A stretch of 64,000 bases of DNA, taken from NCBI GenBank assembly GCA_016707685.1, contig JADJHE010000005.1, positions 124,001 through 188,000 of the forward strand. The letters are read 5' to 3'. The notes under the pieces were generated by a model, which saw only the letters and a program-made list of their open reading frames with translations, made no database searches and had not been told where the DNA came from. This DNA comes from Bacteroidota bacterium. GTDB lineage: Bacteria; Bacteroidota; Bacteroidia; 2-12-FULL-35-15. The translations under genes were made by a program, and so were the position numbers. This document shows positions 1 through 8,698 of this stretch, one piece after another; the stretch's first letter is position 1, and every line of letters begins with the position of its first letter.

Positions 1-54
1 TATTAGGATTTGATTTAAACGTAAGTATTCACAGTGCTAAAAAGCAATCTTTGA

Positions 55-816
55 CTAAATTACGTCTCGCGGATCATCATTAGTATCGCCTTTCCCAGAT
101 TTTTTTCGCATCCGAATATTCAGCATTTCTACAAACAAAGAAAAAGCAATGGATATGTATACTATTGTTTTATCTACATGTTGATGCAATGAATCTAGAA
201 CCAATATCATTCCTATCATCAATAAAAACGAAAGCGCTAATACTTTAATGGTCGGATTTTCATTAATAAAATCACTCACTTTTCCTGAAAATAAAATCAT
301 AATTATCATTGCAATAATAACTGCTAGAATCATAACGATAAGATTAGTTACCAAGCCAACTGCAGTTAAAATTGAATCGAAGGAAAAAACAATATCTATT
401 AATACAATTTGAAAAACAATACCATTAAAACTAGTTTTATTTGATTTCATTCCATCTTCTTCATACCCCTGAACCTTATTGTGTAATTCAATTGTTGTTT
501 TATACAATAAAAACACACCGCCAGCAAATAAAATCAAATCCCTGCCTGTTACCCCAAAATCACCAATATGAAACAATGCATCTTTTAAACCTACAATCCA
601 AGAAATACTGAAAAGCAATGTTACACGCATTATTAATGCTAACATCAAACCAATAGTACGTGCCTTGGGTTGTTTGCTTTTAGGCAATTTCCCCGCTACA
701 ATCGAAATAAAAATGATATTATCTATTCCTAGAACGACTTCTAAGACGGAAAGTGTAAGTAAACTAATTAAAGAAGCAACGGTAAACAGTTCATTAAAGT
801 CCTGAGCTAAATGCAT
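55..816 (-). CDS. TerC/YkoY-family integral membrane protein
   Basis: A 253-residue polytopic membrane protein of the TerC family. The two diagnostic acidic repeats are visible: EVVLGIDN at about residues 26-33 and DIVFSFDS at about residues 141-148, each inside a hydrophobic helix, as expected for the internally duplicated TerC/LysE-like fold. Several further hydrophobic segments follow and the C-terminus is short and charged (KSGKGDTNDDPRD). Members are linked to metal ion (for example manganese) homeostasis or export in other bacteria; the family name comes from tellurium resistance, but nothing here shows a tellurite operon. It is a single gene divergent from padR. Family assignment is firm; substrate is unknown. 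Confidence 0.93.
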   Translation of the reverse strand: MHLAQDFNELFTVASLISLLTLSVLEVVLGIDNIIFISIVAGKLPKSKQPKARTIGLMLALIMRVTLLFSISWIVGLKDALFHIGDFGVTGRDLILFAGGVFLLYKTTIELHNKVQGYEEDGMKSNKTSFNGIVFQIVLIDIVFSFDSILTAVGLVTNLIVMILAVIIAMIIMILFSGKVSDFINENPTIKVLALSFLLMIGMILVLDSLHQHVDKTIVYISIAFSLFVEMLNIRMRKKSGKGDTNDDPRDVI

Positions 817-831
817 AAATTATATTTTTTG

Positions 832-839
832 CAAAAATA
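832..839 (-). promoter_or_regulatory. Possible -7 box of the terC-family gene
   Basis: On the minus strand this reads TATTTTTG, matching the Bacteroidota -7 pattern TAnnTTTG, 16 bases before the ATG. No convincing -33 TTG was seen at the right distance, so this is a motif match only. Confidence 0.35.
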
Positions 840-901
840 CTCATTTTTTTAAAACGAAATGAAAAATTTATTGCCTGAAAATCAATGACTTGTAAATTAT
901 T

Positions 902-928
902 TTAGTACTATGCGATACAAGGTACTAA
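902..928. promoter_or_regulatory. Inverted repeat, candidate PadR operator
   Basis: Perfect 7-bp dyad TTAGTAC - 13 bases - GTACTAA, lying just upstream of the -7 box at 939-946 and so over the expected -33 region of the padR promoter. PadR proteins commonly bind dyads in their own promoter; assignment to this regulator is inference from position. Confidence 0.4.
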
Positions 929-938
929 TTTTTGTATA

Positions 939-946
939 TATCTTTG
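939..946 (+). promoter_or_regulatory. -7 box of padR-pspC
   Basis: TATCTTTG fits the Bacteroidota -7 consensus TAnnTTTG and sits 38 bases upstream of the padR start codon. The -33 element is not clear. Confidence 0.5.
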
Positions 947-983
947 CATTGTCAAATAAGTACAGAATTAAAAAATAACAACC

Positions 984-1310
984 ATGAATATAGAAAACAC
1001 AAAAGCACAAATGAAAAAGGGTGTCCTTGAGTTTTGTATTCTATCGATTCTTTCGAAAACTGAACATTATCCTTCAGAAATTATTGAAAAAATGAAAGAA
1101 GCAAAACTGATTGTGGTGGAAGGTACACTCTATCCACTTCTCACGCGCTTAAAAAATGATGGCTTATTAAGTTATCGCTGGGAGGAATCAACATCGGGCC
1201 CTCCACGCAAATATTACAAACTCACACCTGTTGGCGAACAATTTCTAAAAGAATTGAACATCACTTGGAATGAACTTGTAGAAGCAGTAAACAAAACAAC
1301 ACAAAACTAA
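984..1310 (+). CDS. PadR-family transcriptional regulator
   Basis: A 108-residue winged-helix DNA-binding protein. The N-terminal half (LEFCILSILSK...YPSEIIEKM) and the wing region (GTLYPLLTRLKNDGLL, about residues 47-62, then GPPRKYYKLTPVGEQFL) are classic PadR features, and the length is that of the short PadR type without an extended C-terminal domain. It lies 25 bases upstream of a PspC-domain gene on the same strand, a pairing common in Bacteroidota, so it probably controls its own operon in response to a cell-envelope or small-molecule signal. A dyad at 902-928 could be its operator. The ligand cannot be told from sequence. Confidence 0.93.
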   Translation: MNIENTKAQMKKGVLEFCILSILSKTEHYPSEIIEKMKEAKLIVVEGTLYPLLTRLKNDGLLSYRWEESTSGPPRKYYKLTPVGEQFLKELNITWNELVEAVNKTTQN

Positions 1311-1335
1311 TTTTAACAATCTAAAACACGATACA

Positions 1336-3038
1336 ATGAACCGTACAATAACAATGAATTTAAGTGGTATCATTTTTCACATTGAAGAAGATGCATACGA
1401 TAAACTCAATAAGTATTTGGCCGCAATCAAAGGTTATTTCGCAAATTCAGAAAGTAGAGATGAAATAATGAGTGATATAGAATCGCGCATTGCTGAAATG
1501 CTACAAACAAAAGTGAGTCAAACAAAACAAGCTGTTTTGATGGCTGATGTTGAAAGTGTTATCGCTGTAATGGGGAAACCTGAAGATTTTGCCGATGAAA
1601 GTGCTACAAATCAACCAAATAATGGTTCCAACAACCAATACAGCGAAAAGCAAAATCATACCAGGTCGCAGACGTATTCCGCGATCCAGATGAAAAAATG
1701 CTTGGAGGTGTTTGCTCGGGTGTAGCCAACTACTTTGATTTTGATCCTATTTGGTTAAGAGGTGCTTTTGCAATCAGTTTCTTTGTATTCGGAACGGGAT
1801 TCCTATTGTATATTATTCTTTGGATGATTATTCCTGAAGCAAAAACAACTGCCGAAAAATTAGAAATGAGAGGCGAAAAGGTAGATGTAAACAACATAGG
1901 CAAAGCAGTTACTGAAGAATTTGATGATTTCAAAAAAAGAATGAAAGGCTGGGAAAACGATGTAAATAATCCTGAGAACAAAGCAAAAGTTAAAAAGTCA
2001 GCTCACAGAGTTGGCAATTTTATTACCGAACTATTTCAAGGAACGTTTAAAGTTGTTGGAAAAGTGTTTGCTGTTTTTTTAATCGTAATAGGTATAACAT
2101 TCCTTGTTGCACTATTAGCAACATTGTTTGGTCGTGGCACAATATCAGCATTTAACTCACCTGGAGATGCCATCCACTTCTCATTATACGAATTTGGAGA
2201 TGCTGTATTACCAAATACAATCTCATTTGAATTAATCGTAATTGGATTAATCCTATTTATTGGAATCCCTTTGTTAAGTATGGTATACAGCGGAATTAAA
2301 TATTTATTCGGCTTCAAAGAAAAGAATAGAATTGTAAAATACACGGCTAATATTCTTTGGTTATTCGGATTAGCTATCATGATTTACATTGGAATTCAAA
2401 TTGGTACAGATTTTACAGAACATGCTACAGCAAAACAAAATATCACAATTACTCAGCCAACCAATAACACATTGTACCTCGACCTTAAACCTTCATCCGA
2501 AGAAGATGTTGAAGACAAATACAACAGACATCGCAAAATTCATTTAGGTGATTGGTACATCATTTCAAAAGATGAGCAAAAATTCAGATTGGGTTATCCA
2601 AGCTTTACCATTGTAGCAAGCGAAACAAACGAGTTTGAATTAGTTGCTGTAAAAAGTGCAGAAGGGTTCGACAAAAAAGAAGCTGCAAGTAGAGCAAAAA
2701 ACATTGAATATGCCATCACACAAATGGATTCAACCATCTTGTTCAATAGCTTTTATGATATTGATGCACTTGATAAATTACGTGGACAAGAACTTAAATT
2801 GATACTAAAAGTTCCATTGAACAAAGTTGTTTTTCTGAGCAAACGCATGGAAAAAATAATTTATGACATCGACAACGTGAACGACACCTTTGATAGTGAC
2901 ATGGTAAATAGAAGATGGATTATGACAACAAGAGGATTGGAGTGTTTGGATTGTAACGGACTAGAAAATGTAATTAAACACGATACGATTATTATACCTA
3001 GCATTCCTTCTGTTCCTGCTATACCAAAATTGCCTTAA
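1336..3038 (+). CDS. PspC-domain membrane protein (frameshifted)
   Basis: About 567 residues once one frame change is repaired. Residues 1-105 form a conserved Bacteroidota N-terminal region (MNRTITMNLSGIIFHIEEDAY, then DIESRIAEML). A PspC domain follows (RDPDEKMLGGVCSGVANYF, then a transmembrane helix ending WMIIPEAKT), then three or four more membrane helices (about nt 2050-2400) and a soluble extracytoplasmic C-terminal domain ending in a proline-rich tail. The first frame runs to 1725 and the second is open from before 1653; adding one A in the run at about 1651-1655 joins them without loss. PspC proteins take part in envelope stress responses. The family is firm; the break is probably a sequencing error. 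Confidence 0.88.
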
Positions 3039-3121
3039 ACATGAAGCTTAAAAAATAATTAAAAACAATTGTAACTAATCGATTCGATAATCGTCTAGCA
3101 TAAAACAAAAACAACATCCCT

Positions 3122-3442
3122 ATGAAAAAAATATTTTTGATAACATTTTTAGCCTTAGTAAGCATGACTATAAGTTATGCAGGAAATGGAACTGGAATTA
3201 ATAAAACTATTAGTAAACAATTGAAAGTTCCTCAACAATTAAAAAACAATAAACTAAACGAAAAAGTAAATGTTCAATTTAAAATCAATAACAATGGAAC
3301 AGTCATTCTTTTAGATGTGAACACGAACAATAAAGAATTGAAAAAGTACGTTGAAACTGAGTTTCCAAAATTGGACTTAAAAAATGAAGTTACAAAAGCG
3401 GAAACGGTTTACTTCATCGACTTAAATTTTAAAGTACTGTAA
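3122..3442 (+). CDS. Small secreted protein, TonB-C-like fold possible
   Basis: A 106-residue protein with a clear Sec signal peptide (MKKIFLITFLALVSMTISYA, cleavage near residue 20) and a small basic mature domain. The mature part (VPQQLKNNKLNEKVNVQFKI, then NNNGTVILLDVNT) has the rhythm of the TonB C-terminal domain found in many short periplasmic Bacteroidota proteins, but it lacks the usual YP..A motif, so this is only a resemblance. It follows the PspC gene by 83 bases with no terminator between and precedes two terminators, so it may be the last gene of the padR-pspC operon. Function unknown. Confidence 0.7.
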   Translation: MKKIFLITFLALVSMTISYAGNGTGINKTISKQLKVPQQLKNNKLNEKVNVQFKINNNGTVILLDVNTNNKELKKYVETEFPKLDLKNEVTKAETVYFIDLNFKVL

Positions 3443-3528
3443 CTTTTAAGGTATTGATGCGTTATAGAACAAAGATTTGGGTTTATTAAATCTAAAAAGG
3501 GGTAAAGTACGTGCAAAACAACATTTTA

Positions 3529-3571
3529 GGAGAATAAGTTCGTAGCATTTCTTATTCTCCACCCTTTTTTT
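3529..3571 (+). terminator. Rho-independent terminator
   Basis: Perfect 10-bp stem (GGAGAATAAG at 3529-3538 with CTTATTCTCC at 3551-3560), 12-base loop, followed by ACCC and a T run at 3565-3571. Ends the padR-pspC-secreted protein unit. Confidence 0.8.
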
Positions 3572-3574
3572 CAA

Positions 3575-3608
3575 AACAGAGTTTGCGATAAGTAAGCTCT
3601 GTTTTTTT
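3575..3608 (+). terminator. Second stem-loop terminator in tandem
   Basis: A 7-bp stem (AACAGAG at 3575-3581 with CTCTGTT at 3597-3603) with a T run at 3602-3608, only 4 bases after the first terminator. It could be a backup terminator or part of the next gene's leader. Confidence 0.6.
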
Positions 3609-3637
3609 GTTATATTTGTGTAAACTATTCACCTTCC

Positions 3638-4328
3638 ATGAAAAAAATATTTTTATTCTGCATAATCATTTTTGCTTCAATTAATGCAAATGCTCAAGAT
3701 ACCATTGTAAAATTAAGTGGTGATATCATTTTAGCAAAAGTTTCTGGAAATAACACCCAACGAAATAAAATACAAACGATTCGATTTTCAAGATGGTCCT
3801 ACCTATGTAGAGTCTAAATCAAGTATCGAAATGATAAAATTTTCGAATGGTGTAAAGGAAGTTTTTAAACAAGAAGCACCTGTAAAAACTACAATTACTG
3901 TAACCGAAAAAACAAACGACTATTATGCTACTGCACCTGCAAAACCAAACAATCGAATTGATACCTGGGGCTCTCGGTTCCGCTATCAGGATAGAACAAT
4001 AAGTGAGCGCGATTTACACGACATGCTTCTAAAAACAAATAACAAACAAATAATGGGTTTTGTTGGTCAAGCAAAAGACGCTAAATCTATCCAATACATT
4101 GGTTTTGCGGCTATTCCATTAGGAATTACGTCCTATATATTCCTAATAAAAAGCACTGGAATATTCAGTAGCAGCGGTGGTTATGGCCGATTTGATTCAG
4201 GGGATTTAGCAATAAGTGCAGTTTGCGCTGCAGCCGCAATTACTTGCCCAATTATTTCAGGAGTTTCCAAAAGCAATCGAAATAAATACAATCGCCAAGC
4301 GATTAAAATTTACAACGAAAAATTCTAA
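3638..4328 (+). CDS. Hypothetical secreted/membrane protein (frameshifted)
   Basis: About 229 residues after repair. The start at 3638 gives a signal peptide (MKKIFLFCIIIFASINANAQ) followed by DTIVKLSGDIILAKV. An extra base in GG at 3746-3747 shifts the frame; removing it gives SEITPNEIKYKRF leading straight into the open frame that ends at 4328. The mature protein has a central glycine/serine-rich stretch between two hydrophobic segments (around nt 4095-4160 and 4200-4265) and a basic end (KSNRNKYNRQAIKIYNEKF). This resembles Bacteroidota proteins of unknown function that start with a short beta domain (a transcript product, then two helices). I do not recognise a function. Confidence 0.7.
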
Positions 4329-4413
4329 ATAGCCTGATAATCAGGACTAATTCAGAACAAAAAACATTTTTCCACAAATTATTCAATCCCTTCAATTCAC
4401 GCCCACAAATACT

Positions 4414-4421
4414 TATATTTG
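4414..4421 (+). promoter_or_regulatory. -7 box of the E1 dehydrogenase gene
   Basis: TATATTTG fits TAnnTTTG, 30 bases upstream of the start codon at 4452. No clear -33 TTG. Confidence 0.45.
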
Positions 4422-4451
4422 TGGAACGTGAATTTTTAATTATTTCAAATT

Positions 4452-6866
4452 ATGTCAACACTTGCAAGCGGAAACACAAAAGTTACCGAATTCATAAAAA
4501 TCGTTTTAAACGACTATAAAATTGCTAACGAAAGTCGTGAAGCAAGTTTAATGGGAAGAAGAGAAGTTTTAACCGGAAAAGCTAAATTCGGAATATTTGG
4601 TGACGGAAAAGAAGTTGCTCAGTTAGCAATGGCTAAAGTTTTCCGAGATGGTGATTTTCGCTCTGGCTATTACCGTGATCAAACATTTATGTTTGCTACC
4701 GAAAATTTAAGTTTACAAGAATGGTTTGCTGGACTTTATGGACACACCGATGTAGATGCGGAACCAATGAGTGCTGGTCGCCAGATGGGTGGTCACTTTG
4801 GAACACGTAGCTTAAATCCTGATGGAACATGGAAAGATTTAACGAAAATAAAAAACTCCTCTGCTGACATTTCTCCAACAGGTGGCCAAATGCCTCGCTT
4901 ACTTGGATTAGCAATGGCATCCAAACATTACAAACTAAACCCCGATTTACAAAAAGATAAATTCAAATATTTTTCGAATAAAGGTTCCGAAATTGCATTC
5001 GGAACAATTGGGGATGCGAGTACTTCTGAAGGGTTATTTTGGGAAACAATCAATGCAGCAGGTGTAATGCAAATCCCAATGTTGGTTTCTGTTTGGGATG
5101 ATGGACATGGAATTTCTGTCCCTAAAAAATACCAAACAACAAAAGAAAGTATCTCTGAAATATTAAAAGGATTCCAACGTGAAAACGGAGGAAATGGCTA
5201 CGAAATTTTCAAAACAAAAGGTTGGGATTATGCACATTTATGCGAAACGTATGAAAAAGCAGCTAAAGTTTGTAGAGAAGAGCATGTTCCCGTTTTAATA
5301 CATGTGGAAGAAGTTACACAACCTCAAGGTCACAGTACCTCAGGTTCACACGAGCGTTACAAATCAAAAGATCGTTTGCAATGGGAAAATGATTTTGATG
5401 GAATCAAAAAAATGCGTGAATGGATTCTATTAAACAAATTAGCATCAGAAACAGAATTGAATGAGATTGAGGAGAATGCAAAAAAAGTTGTACGTGAAGC
5501 GAAAGCTGCTGCTTGGACTGCATACCAAAACCCAATCAAACAAGAATTAAAAGAAGTAAATGCAATCATTGATGAAATTGCTGCAAATAGTCAAAATGCA
5601 TCATTCATTGCAAAAATTAAAACCGATTTAAACTCTGTTTTGGAACCAATTCGTAAAGACACTGCTTCTGCTGCAAAACGTATTTTACGTATCACCAGAG
5701 CTGAAAACATTCCTGCAAAAACAAAATTATCGGATTGGTTAAACGAATCAAACCTAGCTAACTTCGACCGTTATAGCTCTTATTTGCATAGTGAATCAAA
5801 TCAAAAAGCATTGAATGTAAAACCTGTTAAAACAGAATTTTCGGGTGAAGCAAAACATGTAGATGGAAGAGAATTATTACGTGAAAACTTTGACTATATC
5901 TTAAATAAATATCCTGAAGTTTTAATTTTTGGAGAAGATAGCGGACGAATTGGTGGTGTAAACCAAGGATTAGAAGGCTTACAAGCGAAGTACGGTGAAA
6001 TCAGAGTATTCGATACAGGTATTCGTGAAGCAACCATCATGGGCCAAGCCATTGGATTGTCAATGCGTGGCTTACGACCAATTGCAGAAATTCAATACTT
6101 AGACTATTTATTATACGCATTGCAAATCATGAGTGATGATTTAGCAACTGTACAATATAGAACCAAAGGAGGCCAAAAAGCACCTGTTATTATTCGTACA
6201 CGTGGTCACCGCCTAGAAGGCATCTGGCACAGTGGATCGCCAATGGGAATGATTATTAATTCATTACGTGGTATTCATGTATGTGTTCCACGTAACATGA
6301 CACAAGCTGCAGGGTTTTACAATACACTTTTATGTGCTGATGAACCAGCATTGGTAATTGAACCATTAAATGGCTATCGCTTAAAAGAACAACTACCTTC
6401 CAACATAGGTGAATACAAATTACCATTAGGCGTTGTTGAAACCATCAACGAAGGAACAGATATTACATTAGTAACATACGGTTCATGCTGCCGCATTGCA
6501 ATGGAAGCTGTTAAACAATTAGCAGAAGCAGATATTTCGGTAGAAGTAATTGATGTACAAACATTATTACCATTCGATTTAAATCATTCAATTGTAGAAT
6601 CGTTGATGAAAACAAATCGCTTGTTGATTTTAGATGAAGATGTTCCAGGTGGAGCAAGTGCATACATCTTACAAAAGGTATTAGAAGAACAAGGTGGATA
6701 CAATTATTTAGATACAGAGCCAAGAACATTGGCAGCAAAAGATCACCGTCCTGCTTACGGCTCTGATGGCGACTATTATAGTAAACCAAGTGCTGATGAC
6801 GTATTTGATACCGTATATGAAATGATGCAGGAAAGTAATCCAGCAAAATTTCCAAGAATTTATTAG
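4452..6866 (+). CDS. Fused alpha/beta E1 subunit of a 2-oxo-acid dehydrogenase
   Basis: An 804-residue thiamine diphosphate (TPP) enzyme in which E1-alpha (about residues 1-400) and E1-beta (about 470-804) are one chain. The alpha half has the TPP-magnesium motif GDASTSEG at about 187-194 and WDDGHGIS at about 217-224; the beta half starts with ELLRENFDYILNKY and contains FGEDSGRIGG near 494 and the C-terminal transketolase-like domain. Such fused E1 chains are typical of Bacteroidota and decarboxylate pyruvate or branched-chain 2-oxo acids onto the lipoyl arm of an E2. No E2 or E3 gene is adjacent. A second, shorter fused E1 lies at 14825-16916, so the two probably differ in substrate. Which is pyruvate- and which branched-chain-specific cannot be read safely. 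Confidence 0.92.
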   Translation: MSTLASGNTKVTEFIKIVLNDYKIANESREASLMGRREVLTGKAKFGIFGDGKEVAQLAMAKVFRDGDFRSGYYRDQTFMFATENLSLQEWFAGLYGHTDVDAEPMSAGRQMGGHFGTRSLNPDGTWKDLTKIKNSSADISPTGGQMPRLLGLAMASKHYKLNPDLQKDKFKYFSNKGSEIAFGTIGDASTSEGLFWETINAAGVMQIPMLVSVWDDGHGISVPKKYQTTKESISEILKGFQRENGGNGYEIFKTKGWDYAHLCETYEKAAKVCREEHVPVLIHVEEVTQPQGHSTSGSHERYKSKDRLQWENDFDGIKKMREWILLNKLASETELNEIEENAKKVVREAKAAAWTAYQNPIKQELKEVNAIIDEIAANSQNASFIAKIKTDLNSVLEPIRKDTASAAKRILRITRAENIPAKTKLSDWLNESNLANFDRYSSYLHSESNQKALNVKPVKTEFSGEAKHVDGRELLRENFDYILNKYPEVLIFGEDSGRIGGVNQGLEGLQAKYGEIRVFDTGIREATIMGQAIGLSMRGLRPIAEIQYLDYLLYALQIMSDDLATVQYRTKGGQKAPVIIRTRGHRLEGIWHSGSPMGMIINSLRGIHVCVPRNMTQAAGFYNTLLCADEPALVIEPLNGYRLKEQLPSNIGEYKLPLGVVETINEGTDITLVTYGSCCRIAMEAVKQLAEADISVEVIDVQTLLPFDLNHSIVESLMKTNRLLILDEDVPGGASAYILQKVLEEQGGYNYLDTEPRTLAAKDHRPAYGSDGDYYSKPSADDVFDTVYEMMQESNPAKFPRIY

Positions 6867-6899
6867 ATAAAAGGGCGAAATATTTCGCCCTTTTATTTT
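6867..6899 (+). terminator. Rho-independent terminator after E1
   Basis: Perfect 14-bp stem (6867-6880 with 6883-6896) of GGGCGAAA/TTTCGCCC core with A/T flanks and a T run, beginning directly after the stop codon. Confidence 0.85.
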
Positions 6900-6939
6900 C
6901 CCATTTATAAAAACAAAGTATCTACATCAAAGCATTCTA

Positions 6940-7746
6940 ATGAAAAGAACTACCGAATCTGACTCTAACTACAATGCACTCGAAAAAATGAGTGTAAAAG
7001 CATTACTAAGCAATATCAATAAAGAAGACAAAACAGTTCCAGATGCCATTGAAAAAGTAATTCCAAAAATTGAAAAACTTGTAACGGCAATTGTAAAACA
7101 AATGCAAAATGGCGGACGATTATTTTACATGGGAGCAGGTACCAGTGGCCGTTTAGGAATTGTTGATGCAAGCGAATGTCCACCCACCTATGGTGTACCT
7201 CAAGGAATGGTAATTGGTTTAATTGCTGGAGGTGATAAAGCTATTCGTAAGGCTGTAGAATTTGCAGAAGATGATACCAAACAAGGTTGGAAAGATTTAC
7301 AAGCACACAAAATCACAGCTAAAGATGTAGTGATAGGAATTGCGGCATCTGGATCAACACCCTACGTAATTGGTGCATTAGAGAATTGTAATAAAAACAA
7401 CATTCTAACAGCTTGCATTGTTTGTAACAAAGGAAGCAATGTGGCAAAAGTGGCAAAACATAAAATAGAAGTGGTAGTTGGACCAGAGTTTGTTACAGGC
7501 AGCACACGCATGAAATCGGGCACAGCACAAAAATTGGTATTAAACATGATTTCTACTTCTGTAATGATAAAACTTGGAAGAGTAAAAGGAAACAAAATGG
7601 TGGATATGCAATTAAGCAATAACAAGTTGGTTGACAGAGGAACGAATATGGTAATGAAGGAATTAAATGTATCCTACAAAAAAGCGAATGAGTTATTACT
7701 AAAGCATGGCAGTGTAGGAAAAGCTGTAGATTCAGTAAAAAAATAA
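6940..7746 (+). CDS. murQ: N-acetylmuramic acid 6-phosphate etherase
   Basis: A 268-residue SIS-domain lyase that cleaves the lactyl ether of MurNAc-6-phosphate to GlcNAc-6-phosphate and D-lactate in peptidoglycan recycling. Visible: the sugar-phosphate loop GAGTSGRLG (about residues 65-73), the catalytic-glutamate segment DASECPPTYG, a second acidic segment AEDDTKQG, the SIS motif ASGSTPYV and SGTAQK. It is slightly shorter than E. coli MurQ (298 residues), as usual for Bacteroidota. It is monocistronic after a terminator. Its natural partner in the window is the NagZ-like fusion at 41885-44814, which would release MurNAc-peptides. Assignment is firm. Confidence 0.95.
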   Translation: MKRTTESDSNYNALEKMSVKALLSNINKEDKTVPDAIEKVIPKIEKLVTAIVKQMQNGGRLFYMGAGTSGRLGIVDASECPPTYGVPQGMVIGLIAGGDKAIRKAVEFAEDDTKQGWKDLQAHKITAKDVVIGIAASGSTPYVIGALENCNKNNILTACIVCNKGSNVAKVAKHKIEVVVGPEFVTGSTRMKSGTAQKLVLNMISTSVMIKLGRVKGNKMVDMQLSNNKLVDRGTNMVMKELNVSYKKANELLLKHGSVGKAVDSVKK

Positions 7747-7816
7747 ATTAAGTCAAATAGGTTAAATTAGGTCACACCTAAATTAGCCCATCCCCCAATC
7801 AACTATTTCCCTAACC

Positions 7817-8190
7817 ATGCAGGACATAGAACCATATTACAACTGGCGACATCACTACATAGCATCAGAAGATGAACGTTCGCCATTTTATGAACGTGAA
7901 TACAGTGAGTTTGAATATACCAATGCTATTTATAATTATTTAATTCATCCTCAATGGATGACATTGACTCTCCTACCCTCTTCATAAAAATACTTTTTGT
8001 AGAATATGAACAAGGCTATGCAATTATTGAATTAATTGGAGAATGGAACGATGCCATTAATAATGATATCATGATTTTAAAGCGTGATATTATTGAAAAA
8101 ATAATGGAATACGGAGTAAACAAATTTATTTTAATTGGTGAAAACGTGTTAAATTTTCATCATTCAGATGATTGTTATTTTATATACTAA
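7817..8190 (+). CDS. Conserved hypothetical protein (frameshifted)
   Basis: About 124 residues after restoring one G at 7956-7957. The first frame gives MQDIEPYYNWRHHYIAS, then DERSPFYEREYSEFEYTN; the second continues DDIDSPTLFIKILFVEYEQG to a stop at 8190. It is a soluble acidic protein with many aromatic residues and an alternating C-terminal beta-rich half (FIKILFVEYEQGYAIIELIG, then KFILIGENVLNFHHSDDCYF). I recall similar Bacteroidota proteins of unknown function but cannot name a family. It stands alone, convergent with the lipoprotein gene at 8215. Confidence 0.68.
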
Positions 8191-8214
8191 CTATAAAATT
8201 TAGGCTAACTAAAA

Positions 8215-8568
8215 TTAAAAGGTAGCTCTAATTTCATTTTTTCGATCACGCTGCTTAACAAATTGAATCCTGTATTTTCGTTTTGCTTTATTACACTTCG
8301 AACAATTATAAAACCAACGAAATTTCTTATGCACAGAACATCCACCACACACAGGATGTTTAGCATGTGGAAAAGCCTCACTACCCTTACCTAAATGAGT
8401 CCCAGGTGCACAATATGCTCCATATTTAACACGAACCAAACTTCTATGCAATCGATTACTATGTACTTCACAAGTTCCTGGCTCACCTTCTACCATCTTA
8501 GACACAAGACATCCGGAGAACAAAATTCCAACGAAACAAACTACTAAAACGAGTTTTAAGAAATGCAT
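8215..8568 (-). CDS. Cysteine-rich lipoprotein of unknown function
   Basis: A 117-residue protein with a lipoprotein signal peptide: the lipobox LFSGC places the modified cysteine at about residue 20. The mature part holds further cysteines and histidines in a zinc-ribbon-like arrangement: TCEVH, YCAP, HPVCGGCSVH and NCSKCNK, followed by a strongly basic tail. The CEVH...YG...C..C pattern recurs in small Bacteroidota envelope proteins of unknown function. A membrane-anchored metal-binding or redox role is possible, but this is inference from the CxxC pairs alone. Convergent with the preceding gene by 24 bases, with no obvious operon partner. Confidence 0.72.
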   Translation of the reverse strand: MHFLKLVLVVCFVGILFSGCLVSKMVEGEPGTCEVHSNRLHRSLVRVKYGAYCAPGTHLGKGSEAFPHAKHPVCGGCSVHKKFRWFYNCSKCNKAKRKYRIQFVKQRDRKNEIRATF

Positions 8569-8648
8569 CTCATAAATTTAGTCAAAGAATAAGTTAAAAA
8601 CAACAAAAACAGTAAGTGTAATCACATACAGCCTCCCTCCTTTTTTGC

Positions 8649-8656
8649 TATATTTG
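8649..8656 (+). promoter_or_regulatory. -7 box of pruA
   Basis: TATATTTG matches TAnnTTTG, 42 bases before the pruA start codon. Confidence 0.45.
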
Positions 8657-8698
8657 TACTTCAAAAATTAAGAATACTAAATTTATAATTTTAATAAT

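Noticed and set aside
55..816. A tellurium resistance operon
   Set aside because: Only TerC and a TerB-like J-domain protein occur, at distant places and without TerD/TerE or other ter genes.
4696..6855. Open frames on the minus strand under the 804-residue E1 gene
   Set aside because: They lie antisense to a strongly conserved TPP enzyme and have no start context, domain or composition typical of this genome's proteins.
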